Shown piece by piece: positions 53,261 to 62,220 of a DNA stretch of 64,000 bases. Numbering within the stretch: position 1 is the first letter of the stretch; every line of letters starts with the position of its first letter. The DNA lies in the NCBI RefSeq assembly GCF_036250695.1, contig NZ_CP109427.1, positions 2,666,001-2,730,000 on the forward strand, written 5' to 3'. A model generated the notes under the pieces. It made no database searches. It worked only from the letters and a program-made list of their open reading frames with translations, and was not told the origin of the DNA. This stretch comes from Streptomyces sp. NBC_01497. Lineage in GTDB: Bacteria; Actinomycetota; Actinomycetes; Streptomycetales; Streptomycetaceae. The position numbers and the translations under genes were made by a program.

Positions 53261-53896
53261 GTGACAGCCATGGAGCAGACGGAGGCGGCACGCCCGCGCG
53301 GGACGCGGCTTCCGCGCCGCGCCCGGCGCAACCAGCTGCTCGGCGCGGCTCAGGAAGTCTTCGTGGCCCAGGGGTACCACGCGGCCGCGATGGACGACAT
53401 CGCCGAGCGCGCCGGGGTCAGCAAGCCGGTGCTCTACCAGCACTTCCCGGGCAAGCTGGAGCTGTATCTGGCGCTTCTCGACCAGCACTGCGAGGCGCTT
53501 TTGCAGGCCGTCCGTACGGCGCTCGCGTCGACCACGGACAACAAACTGCGCGTCGAGGCGACGATGGACGCGTACTTCGCCTACGTCGAGGACGAGGGCG
53601 GCGCGTTCCGGCTGGTCTTCGAGTCGGACCTGACCAACGAGAGCGCCGTGCGCGAGCGGGTGGACCGGGTGGCCATGCAGTGCGCCGAGGCCATCTCCGA
53701 CGTGATCGCCGAGGACACCGGCCTGTCCAGGGACGAGTCGATGCTGCTCGCCACGGGCCTCGGCGGGGTGTCGCAGGTGGTGGCGCGCTACTGGCTCTCC
53801 AGCGCGTCCCCGGTGCCGCGCGAGCGCGCGGTCTCCCTGCTGACGTCCCTCGCCTGGCGGGGCATCGCGGGCTTCCCGCTCCACGAGCAGCACTGA
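53261..53896 (+). CDS. TetR-family regulator (Rv3208-like)
   Basis: This is a 211-aa TetR regulator with a helix-turn-helix at about residues 35-58 (MDDIAERAGVSKPVLYQHF) and a helical ligand domain. GTG at 53261 lies 5 nt after GGGAGG; ATG three codons later is possible. The neighbouring DUF3107 gene and nearby DEAD-box helicase match the Rv3208-Rv3208A-Rv3211 arrangement of M. tuberculosis, so this is probably the orthologue. No clear palindromic operator is visible upstream, and the ligand is unknown. Confidence 0.88.
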   Translation: MTAMEQTEAARPRGTRLPRRARRNQLLGAAQEVFVAQGYHAAAMDDIAERAGVSKPVLYQHFPGKLELYLALLDQHCEALLQAVRTALASTTDNKLRVEATMDAYFAYVEDEGGAFRLVFESDLTNESAVRERVDRVAMQCAEAISDVIAEDTGLSRDESMLLATGLGGVSQVVARYWLSSASPVPRERAVSLLTSLAWRGIAGFPLHEQH

Positions 53897-54054
53897 GCGG
53901 GGGCCGGGAGCCCCGCCGGGGTTTCGGACCTGCCGCAGCGTGTTCGCTGCGGGCGTTGCCGTACGGCGTCTTCCCCGCCGTCCACGCGGGCTAATGTGTG
54001 CTGCGTACCGCGCGGCTGGCCGCGCAACGCACTGACCGTTCGGAGGGACATGCC

Positions 54055-54282
54055 GTGGAGGTCAAGATCGGCGTACAGCACGCGCCCCGGGAGATCGTTC
54101 TGGAGAGCGGGCTCTCCGCCGAGGACGTCGAGCGTTCCGTGGCGGACGCGCTGACCGGCAAGGCGCAGCTGCTCAGCCTCACGGACGAGAAGGGCCGCAC
54201 GGTCCTCGTACCGGCGGACCGGCTGGCCTACGTGGAGATCGGCGAGCCGACGACGCGGCGGGTCGGCTTCGGCCCGCTCTAG
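54055..54282 (+). CDS. DUF3107 family protein
   Basis: This is a 75-aa protein with the DUF3107 signature: VEVKIGVQHAPREIVLESG at the start, then DGxLGKAQLLSLTDEKGR-like and LAYVEIGEP. GTG at 54055 lies 8 nt after GGAGGG. This start matches the usual family length; the longer frame upstream is not needed. It follows the TetR gene on the same strand, as Rv3208A (TB9.4) follows Rv3208. Function unknown. Confidence 0.85.
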   Translation: MEVKIGVQHAPREIVLESGLSAEDVERSVADALTGKAQLLSLTDEKGRTVLVPADRLAYVEIGEPTTRRVGFGPL

Positions 54283-54305
54283 GTCGTCTGCGCTTCTCGC
54301 TCACA

Positions 54306-54343
54306 GGAACGGTCCGGCAGGGGTCTCCCCGCCGGGCCGTTCC
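54306..54343 (+). terminator. Hairpin downstream of the DUF3107 gene
   Basis: A 13-bp stem with one G-U pair (GGAACGGTCCGGC against GCCGGGCCGTTCC) extends through an inner GGGG/CCCC and lies 23 nt past the stop. Confidence 0.7.
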
Positions 54344-54464
54344 CGCGTTCTGTCACCTGATGGCGGGGTTACTCCTCACGGAAGGGTTGTGTTCCGTGCA
54401 CGCCGGGTAATGACGGGCTGGACGCGTCGGTCACTCGCCCGGCGCGCCGCCCGGAAGCCGCGAG

Positions 54465-54755
54465 GTGATCACCGTGATCCTGGAGATTCTCGGTTCTGCC
54501 CTGCTCGGTCTCGGCCTGTCCACGGCCGCTGCCCTGCTGTTGTCGCGCCGTCTGCCCGCCCGCCGACTGGTCCTGCTCATGGGCGGTCCTGGCGCGCTGT
54601 TCGGCGCCTATGTGACGCATGAGGCCCTCGGCCCCGGTCATGTGCTGATAACGCTGCTGGGCGCGGCGGGTGTGTCCGCCGTCATGATCTCGCTGCTGCT
54701 GCGCCCGACGTCGGCGGTGACGGCCGCCGCCCCGGTGCGCCGGGCCGTTCCGTAG
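54465..54755 (+). CDS. 96-aa membrane protein
   Basis: A short hydrophobic protein has about three transmembrane helices (ILEILGSALLGLGLSTAAALL, LVLLMGGPGALFGAYVTHEA, VLITLLGAAGVSAVMISLLL). The start is GTG at 54465 or GTG at 54474, the latter better spaced behind GAGG. No family is recognised. Convergent with the ferritin-like gene, with a terminator between them. Confidence 0.68.
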   Translation: MITVILEILGSALLGLGLSTAAALLLSRRLPARRLVLLMGGPGALFGAYVTHEALGPGHVLITLLGAAGVSAVMISLLLRPTSAVTAAAPVRRAVP

Positions 54756-54781
54756 CGAGCGGGCCCCCGACCCTGACACGC

Positions 54782-54815
54782 CCCCGCCCCACGGCGGTGT
54801 GTCCGTGGGGCGGGG
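54782..54815. terminator. Bidirectional hairpin between membrane protein and ferritin-like gene
   Basis: A perfect 13-bp stem (CCCCGCCCCACGG and its complement) with an 8-nt loop lies between convergent genes. Confidence 0.7.
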
Positions 54816-54874
54816 CGGCGTTCGGTGCGTCGGTCGTTCGGTGGGCCGGGTGTGCGCGCGTCAGGGGGTGTGTG

Positions 54875-55594
54875 TCACGCGGCGAGACCCAGGGCCGCCA
54901 TGCGCTTGGTGTGCGCCTCGGTGATGCGGGAGAACATCCGGCCGACCTCGGCGAGGTCGAAACCGTCGGCGACGCCGCCCACCAGCATCGTGGACAGCGC
55001 GTCCCGGTCCGCCACCACCCGCTGGGCCTGGGACAGCGCCTCACCCATGAGGCGGCGCGCCCACAGCGCGAGCCGGCCGCCGAGCCTCGGGTCGGCCTCG
55101 ATCGCGGCGCGCACCTTCTCGACGGCGAAGTTGCCGTGGCCGGTGTCGTCCAGCACCGCGAGGACCAGGGCGCGGGTGTCGGTGTCGAGCCGCGCGGCGA
55201 CCTCGCGGTAGAAGTCGCTGGCGATCGAGTCCCCGACATAGGCCTTGACCAGGCCCTCCAGCCAGTCCGACGGCGCGGTCTGGCGGTGGAACTCGTCGAG
55301 CGCCTTGGCGAAGGGCTCCATGGCCTCGGTGGGTGTCATGTCGATCGCGCTGAGCCGCTCGTTGAGCCGCTCGAAGTGGTGGAACTCGGCGGACGCCATG
55401 CGGGCGAGCGCGGCCTTGTCGGCCAGGGTGGGAGCGAGTTTCGCGTCCTCGGCGAGCCGCTCGAAGGCCGCGAGTTCGCCGTAGGCGAGGGCGCCGAGGA
55501 GATCCACCACCGCCGCCCGGTACTGGGGCTGCGCGGACGCCGTGGCCCAGTCCTGTCCGGCGATCCCGGTGTTCTCGCTGTCTGCGTCCGCCAC
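54875..55594 (-). CDS. Ferritin-like (MiaE-type fold) protein
   Basis: This is a 239-aa all-helical protein with the carboxylate and histidine pattern of ferritin-like di-iron folds (GELAAFERLAEDA, ASAEFHHFERL and DDTGHGNFAVEKVRA). It resembles the actinobacterial Rv3210c family, often annotated as a MiaE-like ferritin fold. Enzymatic activity is unproven. GTG at 55594 follows GGAAGG. It is divergent from the DEAD-box helicase across a 506-nt spacer, the same organisation as Rv3210c and Rv3211. Confidence 0.82.
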   Translation of the reverse strand: MADADSENTGIAGQDWATASAQPQYRAAVVDLLGALAYGELAAFERLAEDAKLAPTLADKAALARMASAEFHHFERLNERLSAIDMTPTEAMEPFAKALDEFHRQTAPSDWLEGLVKAYVGDSIASDFYREVAARLDTDTRALVLAVLDDTGHGNFAVEKVRAAIEADPRLGGRLALWARRLMGEALSQAQRVVADRDALSTMLVGGVADGFDLAEVGRMFSRITEAHTKRMAALGLAA

Positions 55595-56100
55595 GGCAAA
55601 CCTTCCGATTCCTGTACTCGTCCCAACCCGCGTAACCGCACAATAGTCCGCGCCGGAGCGGGCCAGGAGCCCCTCTCGCGGCCCCGTACGGTCGGCCGGT
55701 GAACTTCGGCCGACACATGTGCACGAATCCGGGGTACAGTGGTAATGCGCCTGCCGAGTATTCGGCGGGCCATCACAGTGTTTGGCCGAGGGTCGACACG
55801 GATGACGGGCGCCCTCACGGCGCGTGACATCCGGGACGCCGTCGGACAGACCCCCTGAGGATGCCCGGTCGGTGGCCCGATCGGCTCCGCCCTGACCGCC
55901 CTCATCGCGGTCCGTGCGCACGGAAGCACACGAACCCATGCATGAGGGGCCCCCTGAGCGGTACGAGCGCTTGAGCGACGGCAGGGGTCCCGCGCCCATC
56001 CGGTCAATCCACGGCCGGCCGAGCCGACCGGCGCGGACCTGTTGCGCGGTAGGACCCCCAGCGTTCGCCTCGCACCGCACCTCACGGAAGAGGCAGCACC
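55595..56100. other. Long divergent intergenic region upstream of the DEAD-box helicase
   Basis: There is no coding potential in either direction beyond antiphase frames. It presumably holds both promoters and a long helicase 5' UTR. I see scattered AT-rich stretches (around 55725-55750) but no convincing promoter pair, riboswitch or terminator. Confidence 0.5.
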
Positions 56101-57882
56101 CTGACTACCACGTTCCGCGATCTCGGAATCCTTCCCGAGACGGCCGAGGCTCTTGAAGCCGTCGGCATCGTGACCCCGTTTCCCATCCAGGAGATGACGC
56201 TCCCGGTCGCCCTCTCGGGCACCGACGTCATCGGCCAGGCCAAGACCGGCACGGGCAAGACCCTCGGTTTCGGTCTGCCGCTGCTGGAGCGCGTGACCGT
56301 ACCCGCAGACGTCGAGGCTGGCCGGGCCACGCCCGAACAGCTGACGACCTCGCCGCAGGCCCTGGTCGTCGTCCCCACCCGCGAGCTGTGCACGCAGGTG
56401 ACGAACGACCTGCTGACCGCCGGCAAGGTCCGCAATGTGCGGGTCCTCGCGATCTACGGCGGCCGGGCCTACGAACCGCAGGTCGAGGCCCTCAAGAAGG
56501 GTGTCGATGTGATCGTCGGCACCCCGGGCCGTCTGCTCGACCTGGCGGGCCAGCGCAAGCTGGACCTGTCGGACGTGCGGGCGCTCGTCCTCGACGAGGC
56601 CGACGAGATGCTCGACCTGGGCTTCCTGCCCGACGTCGAGAAGATCATGCAGTTCCTCCCGGCCCGCCGCCAGACCATGCTGTTCTCGGCGACCATGCCG
56701 GGCGCGGTGATCGGCCTGGCCCGCCGTTACATGACGCAGCCGACCCACATCAGCGCCACGTCGCCCGACGACGCCGGCGCGACGGTCGCCGCCACGACGC
56801 AGCGCGTCTACCGCGCCCACTCGATGGACAAGCCGGAGATGGTCTCCCGCATCCTGCAGGCCGAGGGCCGCGGGCTCGCGATGATCTTCTGTCGCACGAA
56901 GCGCACCGCGGCCGACATCGCCGACCAGCTGATGCAGCGCGGTTTCGCCGCGGGCGCGGTCCACGGCGACCTCGGCCAGGGCGCGCGCGAGCAGGCGCTG
57001 CGCGCGTTCCGCAACGGCAAGGTCGACGTGCTGGTGTGCACCGACGTCGCCGCGCGCGGCATCGACGTCGAGGGCGTCACGCACGTCATCAACTACCAGT
57101 CCCCCGAGGACGAGAAGACCTATCTGCACCGCATCGGCCGTACCGGCCGCGCGGGCGCGACAGGCACGGCGGTCACGCTCGTCGACTGGGACGACATCCC
57201 GCGCTGGCAGCTCATCGACAAGGCGCTGAACCTGGGCTTCCCGGCCCCGCCGGAGACGTACTCCACCTCCCCGCACCTGTTCGAGGAGCTGGACATCCCC
57301 GCGGGGACGAAGGGCATCCTGCCGCGCGCCGATCGCACGCGTGCGGGGCTCTCGGCCGAGCAGGTCGAGGACCTGGGCGAGACCGGCGGTCGCGGCCGTC
57401 GCGGTGCCGCCCCGGCCGCGACCGTGGTGGAGGAGCGCCCGGCCCGTACGCGTACGCCCCGCCAGCGGCGCCGTACGCGCGGCGGGCTGACGTCCGACGA
57501 CGCGTCGGCGCAGGTGGCCACGGACACGGCCGAGGGTTCGACGGCTCCGGCCGTCGAGGACGCCACCGAGGAGCGTGCCCCGCGCCGTAGGCGCCGTACG
57601 CGCTCCGCTGCCACGGCCACGGCCGAGGCGGCCGTGCCGGCACCCGCCGAGGCGCCCGACGCGGTGGAGGCCGACGACGCCGCCGCGAAGCCGCGGCGCC
57701 GCCGGACGCGCCCCGTCAAGCAGGCCGCGGACGCCACGGCGGCTCCCGAGGCGAAGGCGAAGGCCGTTTCGGCCAAGGCGTCCACCGTCACGGAGCCCGC
57801 ACAGGCACCGGCCGGTGAGGCCGAGGCCAAGCCGCGCCGCCGCCGTTCCCGCGCGACGAAGACGGCCCAGCCGGAGGCGTGA
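56101..57882 (+). CDS. DEAD-box RNA helicase (RhlE/CsdA-like), apparent CTG start
   Basis: This is a 593-aa DEAD-box helicase. The Q-motif region (FRDLGILPETAEAL through PFPIQ), Walker A AKTGTGKT, DEAD (LDEADEML), SAT and HRIGRTGR are all present. The C-terminal 180 residues are low complexity, rich in Ala, Glu and RRRRTR clusters, as in RNA-binding tails. No ATG, GTG or TTG exists between the in-frame TAG at 56050 and the GTG at 56170. Starting at that GTG would remove the Q-motif. CTG at 56101 lies 7 nt after GGAAGAGG and gives the expected N-terminus. Matches Rv3211. Confidence 0.9.
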   Translation: MTTTFRDLGILPETAEALEAVGIVTPFPIQEMTLPVALSGTDVIGQAKTGTGKTLGFGLPLLERVTVPADVEAGRATPEQLTTSPQALVVVPTRELCTQVTNDLLTAGKVRNVRVLAIYGGRAYEPQVEALKKGVDVIVGTPGRLLDLAGQRKLDLSDVRALVLDEADEMLDLGFLPDVEKIMQFLPARRQTMLFSATMPGAVIGLARRYMTQPTHISATSPDDAGATVAATTQRVYRAHSMDKPEMVSRILQAEGRGLAMIFCRTKRTAADIADQLMQRGFAAGAVHGDLGQGAREQALRAFRNGKVDVLVCTDVAARGIDVEGVTHVINYQSPEDEKTYLHRIGRTGRAGATGTAVTLVDWDDIPRWQLIDKALNLGFPAPPETYSTSPHLFEELDIPAGTKGILPRADRTRAGLSAEQVEDLGETGGRGRRGAAPAATVVEERPARTRTPRQRRRTRGGLTSDDASAQVATDTAEGSTAPAVEDATEERAPRRRRRTRSAATATAEAAVPAPAEAPDAVEADDAAAKPRRRRTRPVKQAADATAAPEAKAKAVSAKASTVTEPAQAPAGEAEAKPRRRRSRATKTAQPEA

Positions 57883-57910
57883 TCCGCGGCTTTGGCGGCG
57901 CGGACACCCG

Positions 57911-57945
57911 CTGTGGCCCGGAACCCCGGTGGTTCCGGGCCACAG
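57911..57945 (+). terminator. Terminator after the DEAD-box helicase
   Basis: A perfect 15-bp stem (CTGTGGCCCGGAACC and its complement) with a 5-nt loop starts 28 nt past the stop codon. Confidence 0.78.
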
Positions 57946-58033
57946 CCCTGTCCGGACCACCACCGCGTACGCTTCCGCCGCCCACCGGCCGGGAGCCGAC
58001 GCGCCGCCGCGCCGACACCGTTAGCCTCATGGC

Positions 58034-58879
58034 ATGAGCCGCCCTCTCAGCTTCGTACCGCCCGCCTGCGCCCGTGCCCGTGCCCTCGCCACCTCGCGCG
58101 GCGACTTCGCGGCGATCGAGGCGCTGCCCGCGGGCGAGCCGCTCGGCACCGCCCTGCTGCTGCCCGGGTTCACCGGCAGCAAGGAGGACTTCAACTCCCT
58201 GCTCCAGCCGCTCTCCGCCGCCGGGTACCGGGTCGTGGCCGTGGACGGGCGGGGCCAGTACGAATCGGCTCCGCCGCCGGCGCCCGAGGGCTACTCACAG
58301 GCCGAACTGGCGGCCGACGTGCTCGCGCAGGCCGACGCATTGGGCGTGCCGGTGCACCTGCTGGGGCACTCCTTCGGCGGGCACGTCGCCCGCGCGGCGG
58401 TGCTGCGGGACGCGCGCCCCTTTCGTACGTTCACGATGATGTCGTCCGGCCCGGCCGAGATCTCCCAGGGCGAGCGGGAGCGGGCGAAGCTGCTGATCGA
58501 CGCGCTCGCCGTGATGAGCATGCAGCAGGTGTGGGAGGCCATGTCGGACATGGCGCCGATGGAGGAGACCCCGGTCGACGGGGCGGACCTGCACCGGCGC
58601 TGGATGTCCACGGACCCGGCACAGCTGGTGGCCGCGGCGGGCCTCCTGGTGGCGGAGCCCGACCGGGTGGACGAACTCGCCGCGCTGCGCGCCGTCCTGC
58701 CGGTTCATGTGGTGTCGGGCGACGAGGACGGGATCTGGCCGCCGGTGCTGCTGGACGACATGGCGCGGCGGCTCGGCGCGCGCCGCACGGTCGTACCGGA
58801 CGCCGGGCACTCGCCGAACACGGACCGGCCGGCCGAGACCGCGGCGGCGCTGGCCTCGTTCTGGCGGGACCACCCGTAG
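58034..58879 (+). CDS. Alpha/beta-fold hydrolase
   Basis: This is a 281-aa serine hydrolase. The canonical nucleophile elbow GHSFGG (about residue 115) is present, with oxyanion segment LLPGFTGSKEDF (about 43), acid residue in SGDEDGIWP (about 234) and His in DAGHSPN (about 258). No signal peptide. ATG at 58034. It follows the helicase terminator, so it probably has its own promoter. Substrate unknown; the fold covers esterases, lipases and haloperoxidase-like enzymes. Convergent with the NYN gene, with a weak GC hairpin (58880-58919) between. Confidence 0.85.
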   Translation: MSRPLSFVPPACARARALATSRGDFAAIEALPAGEPLGTALLLPGFTGSKEDFNSLLQPLSAAGYRVVAVDGRGQYESAPPPAPEGYSQAELAADVLAQADALGVPVHLLGHSFGGHVARAAVLRDARPFRTFTMMSSGPAEISQGERERAKLLIDALAVMSMQQVWEAMSDMAPMEETPVDGADLHRRWMSTDPAQLVAAAGLLVAEPDRVDELAALRAVLPVHVVSGDEDGIWPPVLLDDMARRLGARRTVVPDAGHSPNTDRPAETAAALASFWRDHP

Positions 58880-58921
58880 GCGGGCGCGGTCACGGCCGAC
58901 GGCCGGACCCGACGCCCGCAC

Positions 58922-59893
58922 TCAGTACTGCGACTGCAGGTGGTTCCAGAACCCGTCGCGCAGCGCCCTGCGCAGGACGGAGTGCCCGCGCAGTGAGCGC
59001 TGCAGCATTTTCTCGGCCTCGATCAGGAGGTCCTGGTCGACGTTGCCCGGAAGGTAGGGGAGGCCGGGCAGCAGTTCGGCCATCGCCGCACGGCCCCGGT
59101 CGACCAGCCAGGTCGCGGCGATCTGGGCGCCGATGAAGCGGACCTCGTCGCGGCTCGGCGGCGGCTCCCCCTCGTGCTCCCAGGTCGTGACGGCCTTGCG
59201 GGTCACGAACGGCTTGCAGAAGTCGAGATCGAATGTGCGCTGGCTGTCGACCTCCCAGAGCAGCGGCTCCGCCTGGTTGCGCCCGTCGGCGGCCTCGATG
59301 CCCCACAGGTGCACGCGCGCGCCGTAGCCCTGTGCGGCCTCCACCGCCGAGACGAGGTCCTCGTCGCCGCCGACGAGGGCGGCGTCGCTGATGGCGCGGT
59401 GCCGGGCGAGCGATTCGAGGTCCGTACGGATCAGTGAATCGACGCCCTTCTGCTGGTTGTTGGCGTTGAGGTTGCCGAGGCGGACCTTGACGTCGGGGAG
59501 TTCGGCGATGGTCTGCTGTTCCGGCGTGTGGATGCGGCGCCTCGCACCGTCGTACCAGTACACGCGCAGCAGCCTGCTGTCGGCGAAGATGACCCGCGCC
59601 TTGTCGATGAACGCGTCGATGAGGCCCTCGGCGTCGAGGTCGAAGGAGCGCCGGTCCTCGGTGCCCGCCACCAGCAATCCGCCCGACGCGTAGACGTAAC
59701 CCGCGTCGACGAAGATGGCATGGGTCGACGGTGTCTTCGCGACCTCGGCGAGCATGCGGGTCAGCAGCTCGTTGGTCGTCGTGAGACGGCGGGCGAGGTC
59801 GGCGGCGAAGGCGCCGTCGCCGGGTGAGGTGCCGAACCCCTCGGGGTCGTGCACGGATCCGGTACCCGCCTGTGACTCGCTTGCCTCGCTCAT
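58922..59893 (-). CDS. NYN-domain (LabA/PIN-like) putative ribonuclease
   Basis: This is a 323-aa protein with an NYN domain. The first Asp is in IFVDAGYVYASGG (about residue 61), the second acidic position in KGVDSLI (about 150), and GGDEDLVSAV at about 178; these are the metal-binding acids of PIN-like nucleases. A C-terminal helical region (about 240-323) may bind RNA or partners. No membrane segment. ATG at 59893. It is divergent from the 50-aa SigR-type-promoter gene with 174 nt between starts. RNA turnover under stress is plausible but not shown. Confidence 0.85.
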   Translation of the reverse strand: MSEASESQAGTGSVHDPEGFGTSPGDGAFAADLARRLTTTNELLTRMLAEVAKTPSTHAIFVDAGYVYASGGLLVAGTEDRRSFDLDAEGLIDAFIDKARVIFADSRLLRVYWYDGARRRIHTPEQQTIAELPDVKVRLGNLNANNQQKGVDSLIRTDLESLARHRAISDAALVGGDEDLVSAVEAAQGYGARVHLWGIEAADGRNQAEPLLWEVDSQRTFDLDFCKPFVTRKAVTTWEHEGEPPPSRDEVRFIGAQIAATWLVDRGRAAMAELLPGLPYLPGNVDQDLLIEAEKMLQRSLRGHSVLRRALRDGFWNHLQSQY

Positions 59894-59964
59894 ACCCGGT
59901 TCATTCTCCGTGGGCCGCGCCGTACCGACCAGTAGTTAGCTGTCCGAAAGATTTCTTTAGCGTA

Positions 59965-59991
59965 GGGAATGTTTGCACAGCGTAAGCCGTT
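59965..59991 (+). promoter_or_regulatory. SigR-type promoter for the 50-aa gene
   Basis: GGGAAT (59965-59970) and GTT (59989-59991) are separated by exactly 18 nt, an exact consensus match. The TTG start lies 77 nt past the -10. Confidence 0.78.
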
Positions 59992-60067
59992 GATCTCGAT
60001 GTATCGATCGACACTTTCGCTGTCATCAATAGTTCTCCAGCAGGAGGATCAGACGAAGGGAGAAGCC

Positions 60068-60220
60068 TTGCGCTTCGAGATCACGCGACTCGACGACGTC
60101 AACGGCAGCGCCGTGGACAGTACCGTCGTTGACGCAGCCTCCGTCAACCGGATCGTGCAGCAGGCCGCAGCGATGGGCCAGCGCATCTACATCCGGCCGG
60201 CCGAGGCGACGGCCTCGTAA
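60068..60220 (+). CDS. 50-aa conserved-looking protein under a SigR-type promoter
   Basis: TTG at 60068 follows AAGGGAG with good spacing and encodes a 50-aa soluble protein beginning LRFEITRLDD (initiator Met expected) and ending IYIRPAEATAS. There are no Cys residues and no known domain. A beta-alpha-beta pattern with SVNRIVQQAAAMGQRIYIRP is predicted by eye. The SigR-type promoter upstream suggests induction by thiol oxidation. The function is unknown; its small size and lack of Cys argue against a redox enzyme and for a regulatory or adaptor role. Confidence 0.75.
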   Translation: MRFEITRLDDVNGSAVDSTVVDAASVNRIVQQAAAMGQRIYIRPAEATAS

Positions 60221-60271
60221 CTCTCTTATCCAGCCCCTTTACCGTGCCACCGAATCATACGGTTCGGACCA

Positions 60272-60315
60272 CGCAGAACCGCGCCCCCCGGGACTCCGGA
60301 GGGCGCGGTTCTGCG
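60272..60315. terminator. Bidirectional terminator between the 50-aa gene and marC-like gene
   Basis: A perfect 15-bp stem (CGCAGAACCGCGCCC and its complement) with a 14-nt loop lies between convergent genes. Confidence 0.78.
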
Positions 60316-60426
60316 TTCGCGGACCTGTCCGGGCCCGGGCCGCCGGGCGGACGGGCCCCGGCTCACCGTCCGCGCCCCGCACGACGGGCGCCGCACGACG
60401 GGCGCCGGATGCCGGGCCAGGAGCAG

Positions 60427-61032
60427 TCACGCGCCCTTCACGACCTGGGTGACGCCGTTGATGATCTGCTGCACGGCGATCGCCGACAGCATCATCCCGG
60501 CGAGGCGGGTCACGAGGACGACACCGCCGTCCTTGATCACGCGGATGATCAGCAGGGAGTACCGCAGGACCAGCCAGAGCACGACGTGCATCGCCGCGAT
60601 CGCCGCCCATACGGACACCTGCGCGGTGGCGGTGTGCGCGTGCTGCACGGCGAGGATCACCGAGACGATCGCGCCGGGCCCGGCGAGCAGGGGCATGCCG
60701 AGGGGGACGAGGGCGGCGTTGACGTCCTTGGTCTGCTTGGGCTCCTCGGTCTTGCCGGTGAGCAGGTCGAGCGCGATCAGGAGCAGCAGCAGACCGCCGG
60801 AGATCATCAGGGCGGGCACGGTGATGTGCAGGTAGTCCAGGATCTGGCGGCCGAGGAGCCCGAAGACCGCGATGACGCAGAACGCGACGAGGACCGCCTG
60901 CCACGCCATGGCGCGCTGCACCTTGGCGGCGCGGCCGGAGGTCAGCGCCAGGAAGATCGGCGTGATCCCCGGCGGGTCCATGATGACGAAGAGGGTGAGG
61001 AAGAGGGAGCCGAACACGGCGAAGTCGAACAC
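60427..61032 (-). CDS. MarC-family integral membrane protein
   Basis: This is a 201-aa protein with six hydrophobic helices, the family's usual size and topology. The starting segment VFDFAVFGSLFLTLFVIMDPPGITPIF and the GMPLLAGPGAIVSVI motif are typical of MarC. GTG at 61032 lies 8 nt after AAGG; the longer frame upstream is not supported. Despite the name, MarC proteins have no demonstrated role in antibiotic resistance. The 193-nt gap to the PHP gene start of the next operon holds nothing distinctive. Confidence 0.88.
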   Translation of the reverse strand: MFDFAVFGSLFLTLFVIMDPPGITPIFLALTSGRAAKVQRAMAWQAVLVAFCVIAVFGLLGRQILDYLHITVPALMISGGLLLLLIALDLLTGKTEEPKQTKDVNAALVPLGMPLLAGPGAIVSVILAVQHAHTATAQVSVWAAIAAMHVVLWLVLRYSLLIIRVIKDGGVVLVTRLAGMMLSAIAVQQIINGVTQVVKGA

Positions 61033-61225
61033 GGCAGGGCCTTGCGTTTGCGGTGGATCGGGGGACGTGGGCGCGCGCGTGCGGACACGGGCGCGGCGCA
61101 CCGGAGCGGGCCGGGTGGCCGGGCAGCGGTCAGGGATGAACGGGAGCGGGACCGGGCACGGAGGGCACCGTGGCCGCGCCGCGACGGCGCGGACGCGCCG
61201 CTGCGCTGGGAGACGCGCGGATGCG

Positions 61226-62092
61226 CTAGGCGGGAACGGGACCGCCCGTACCGGGGACGGGGAAGGCGCCGGTGGCGCGCCGGACGATCTCGGCGTACAC
61301 CTCGGGGTCCGTGGTGTTCGCGCCGAGCGCGATCTCCTTGCGGCTGCCGTGGTAGTCGCTCGACCCGGTGACCAGCAGCCCCAGGTCGCCCGCGAGGGAG
61401 CGCAGGGCGTCCCGGGTCGCGGGGTCGTGGTCCATGTGGTCCACCTCGATGCCGTCGAGCCCGGCGGCGGCGAGGCGCCCGATGACGTCCTCGGGGACGG
61501 TCCTGCCGCGCTTCACCGCGGCCGGGTGCGCGAAGACGGTGACGCCCCCGGCCTCCTTGACGAGCCGGATGGCCTCGAAGGGGTCACTCTCGTGCTTCTC
61601 CGCGTACGCCCGTCCGCCGTCGGCCAGCCAGTCGGCGGTGAACGCGTCCGACACACTCGGCACGACGCCCAGTTCGACGAGTGCGGAGGCGATGTGGGGA
61701 CGGCCCACGGAGGCGTCGCCCACGATCCGGGCGACCTGCTCCCAGGTGATGGGGACGCCGAGGTCCCGCAGCTTGCCGATCATGGCCCGGGCGCGCGGCA
61801 CCCGGTCGTCGCGCACGAGTTCGCGCTCGGCGAGCAGCGCCGGCTCGGCCGGATCGAAGAGGTAGGCGAGCATGTGCATGCCCACGCCGTCGATCCGGCA
61901 GGACAGCTCGGCGCCGGTGACGAGGGTGAGCCCGGCGGGCAGGGCGGCCAGTGCCCCGGCATGCCCGCGCGTGCTGTCGTGGTCGGTGAGCGCGACGACG
62001 TCGAGCCCGGCCGCCGCGGCGTTGCGCACCAGTTCGGCGGGGGTGTCGGTACCGTCGGACGCCGAGGAGTGGGTGTGCAGGTCGATACGCAC
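61226..62092 (-). CDS. PHP-domain phosphoesterase
   Basis: This is a 288-aa PHP-domain protein with the metal-binding motifs HTHSSASDGT (about residues 6-15), TDHDS (about 36), AHPA (about 190) and SSDYHG (about 245). The length and lack of fusion match the stand-alone branch, which includes RNase AM/nucleoside 3',5'-bisphosphate phosphatases and histidinol-phosphatase-like enzymes. hisN is already present, so nucleotide or RNA-end processing is more likely; this is inference. GTG at 62092. Confidence 0.85.
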   Translation of the reverse strand: MRIDLHTHSSASDGTDTPAELVRNAAAAGLDVVALTDHDSTRGHAGALAALPAGLTLVTGAELSCRIDGVGMHMLAYLFDPAEPALLAERELVRDDRVPRARAMIGKLRDLGVPITWEQVARIVGDASVGRPHIASALVELGVVPSVSDAFTADWLADGGRAYAEKHESDPFEAIRLVKEAGGVTVFAHPAAVKRGRTVPEDVIGRLAAAGLDGIEVDHMDHDPATRDALRSLAGDLGLLVTGSSDYHGSRKEIALGANTTDPEVYAEIVRRATGAFPVPGTGGPVPA

Positions 62093-62220
62093 GGGACGTC
62101 TCCTTGGCGGGCTGGTACGGACGGTGACAACCCGTCCAGCCTAACGGTCCCGGTCCGCTTCCCTGCCCCCACCCGTGACCGGGACGGCGGCCGGGGCCGC
62201 GCGGGAGCGCTCCCGCGCCG

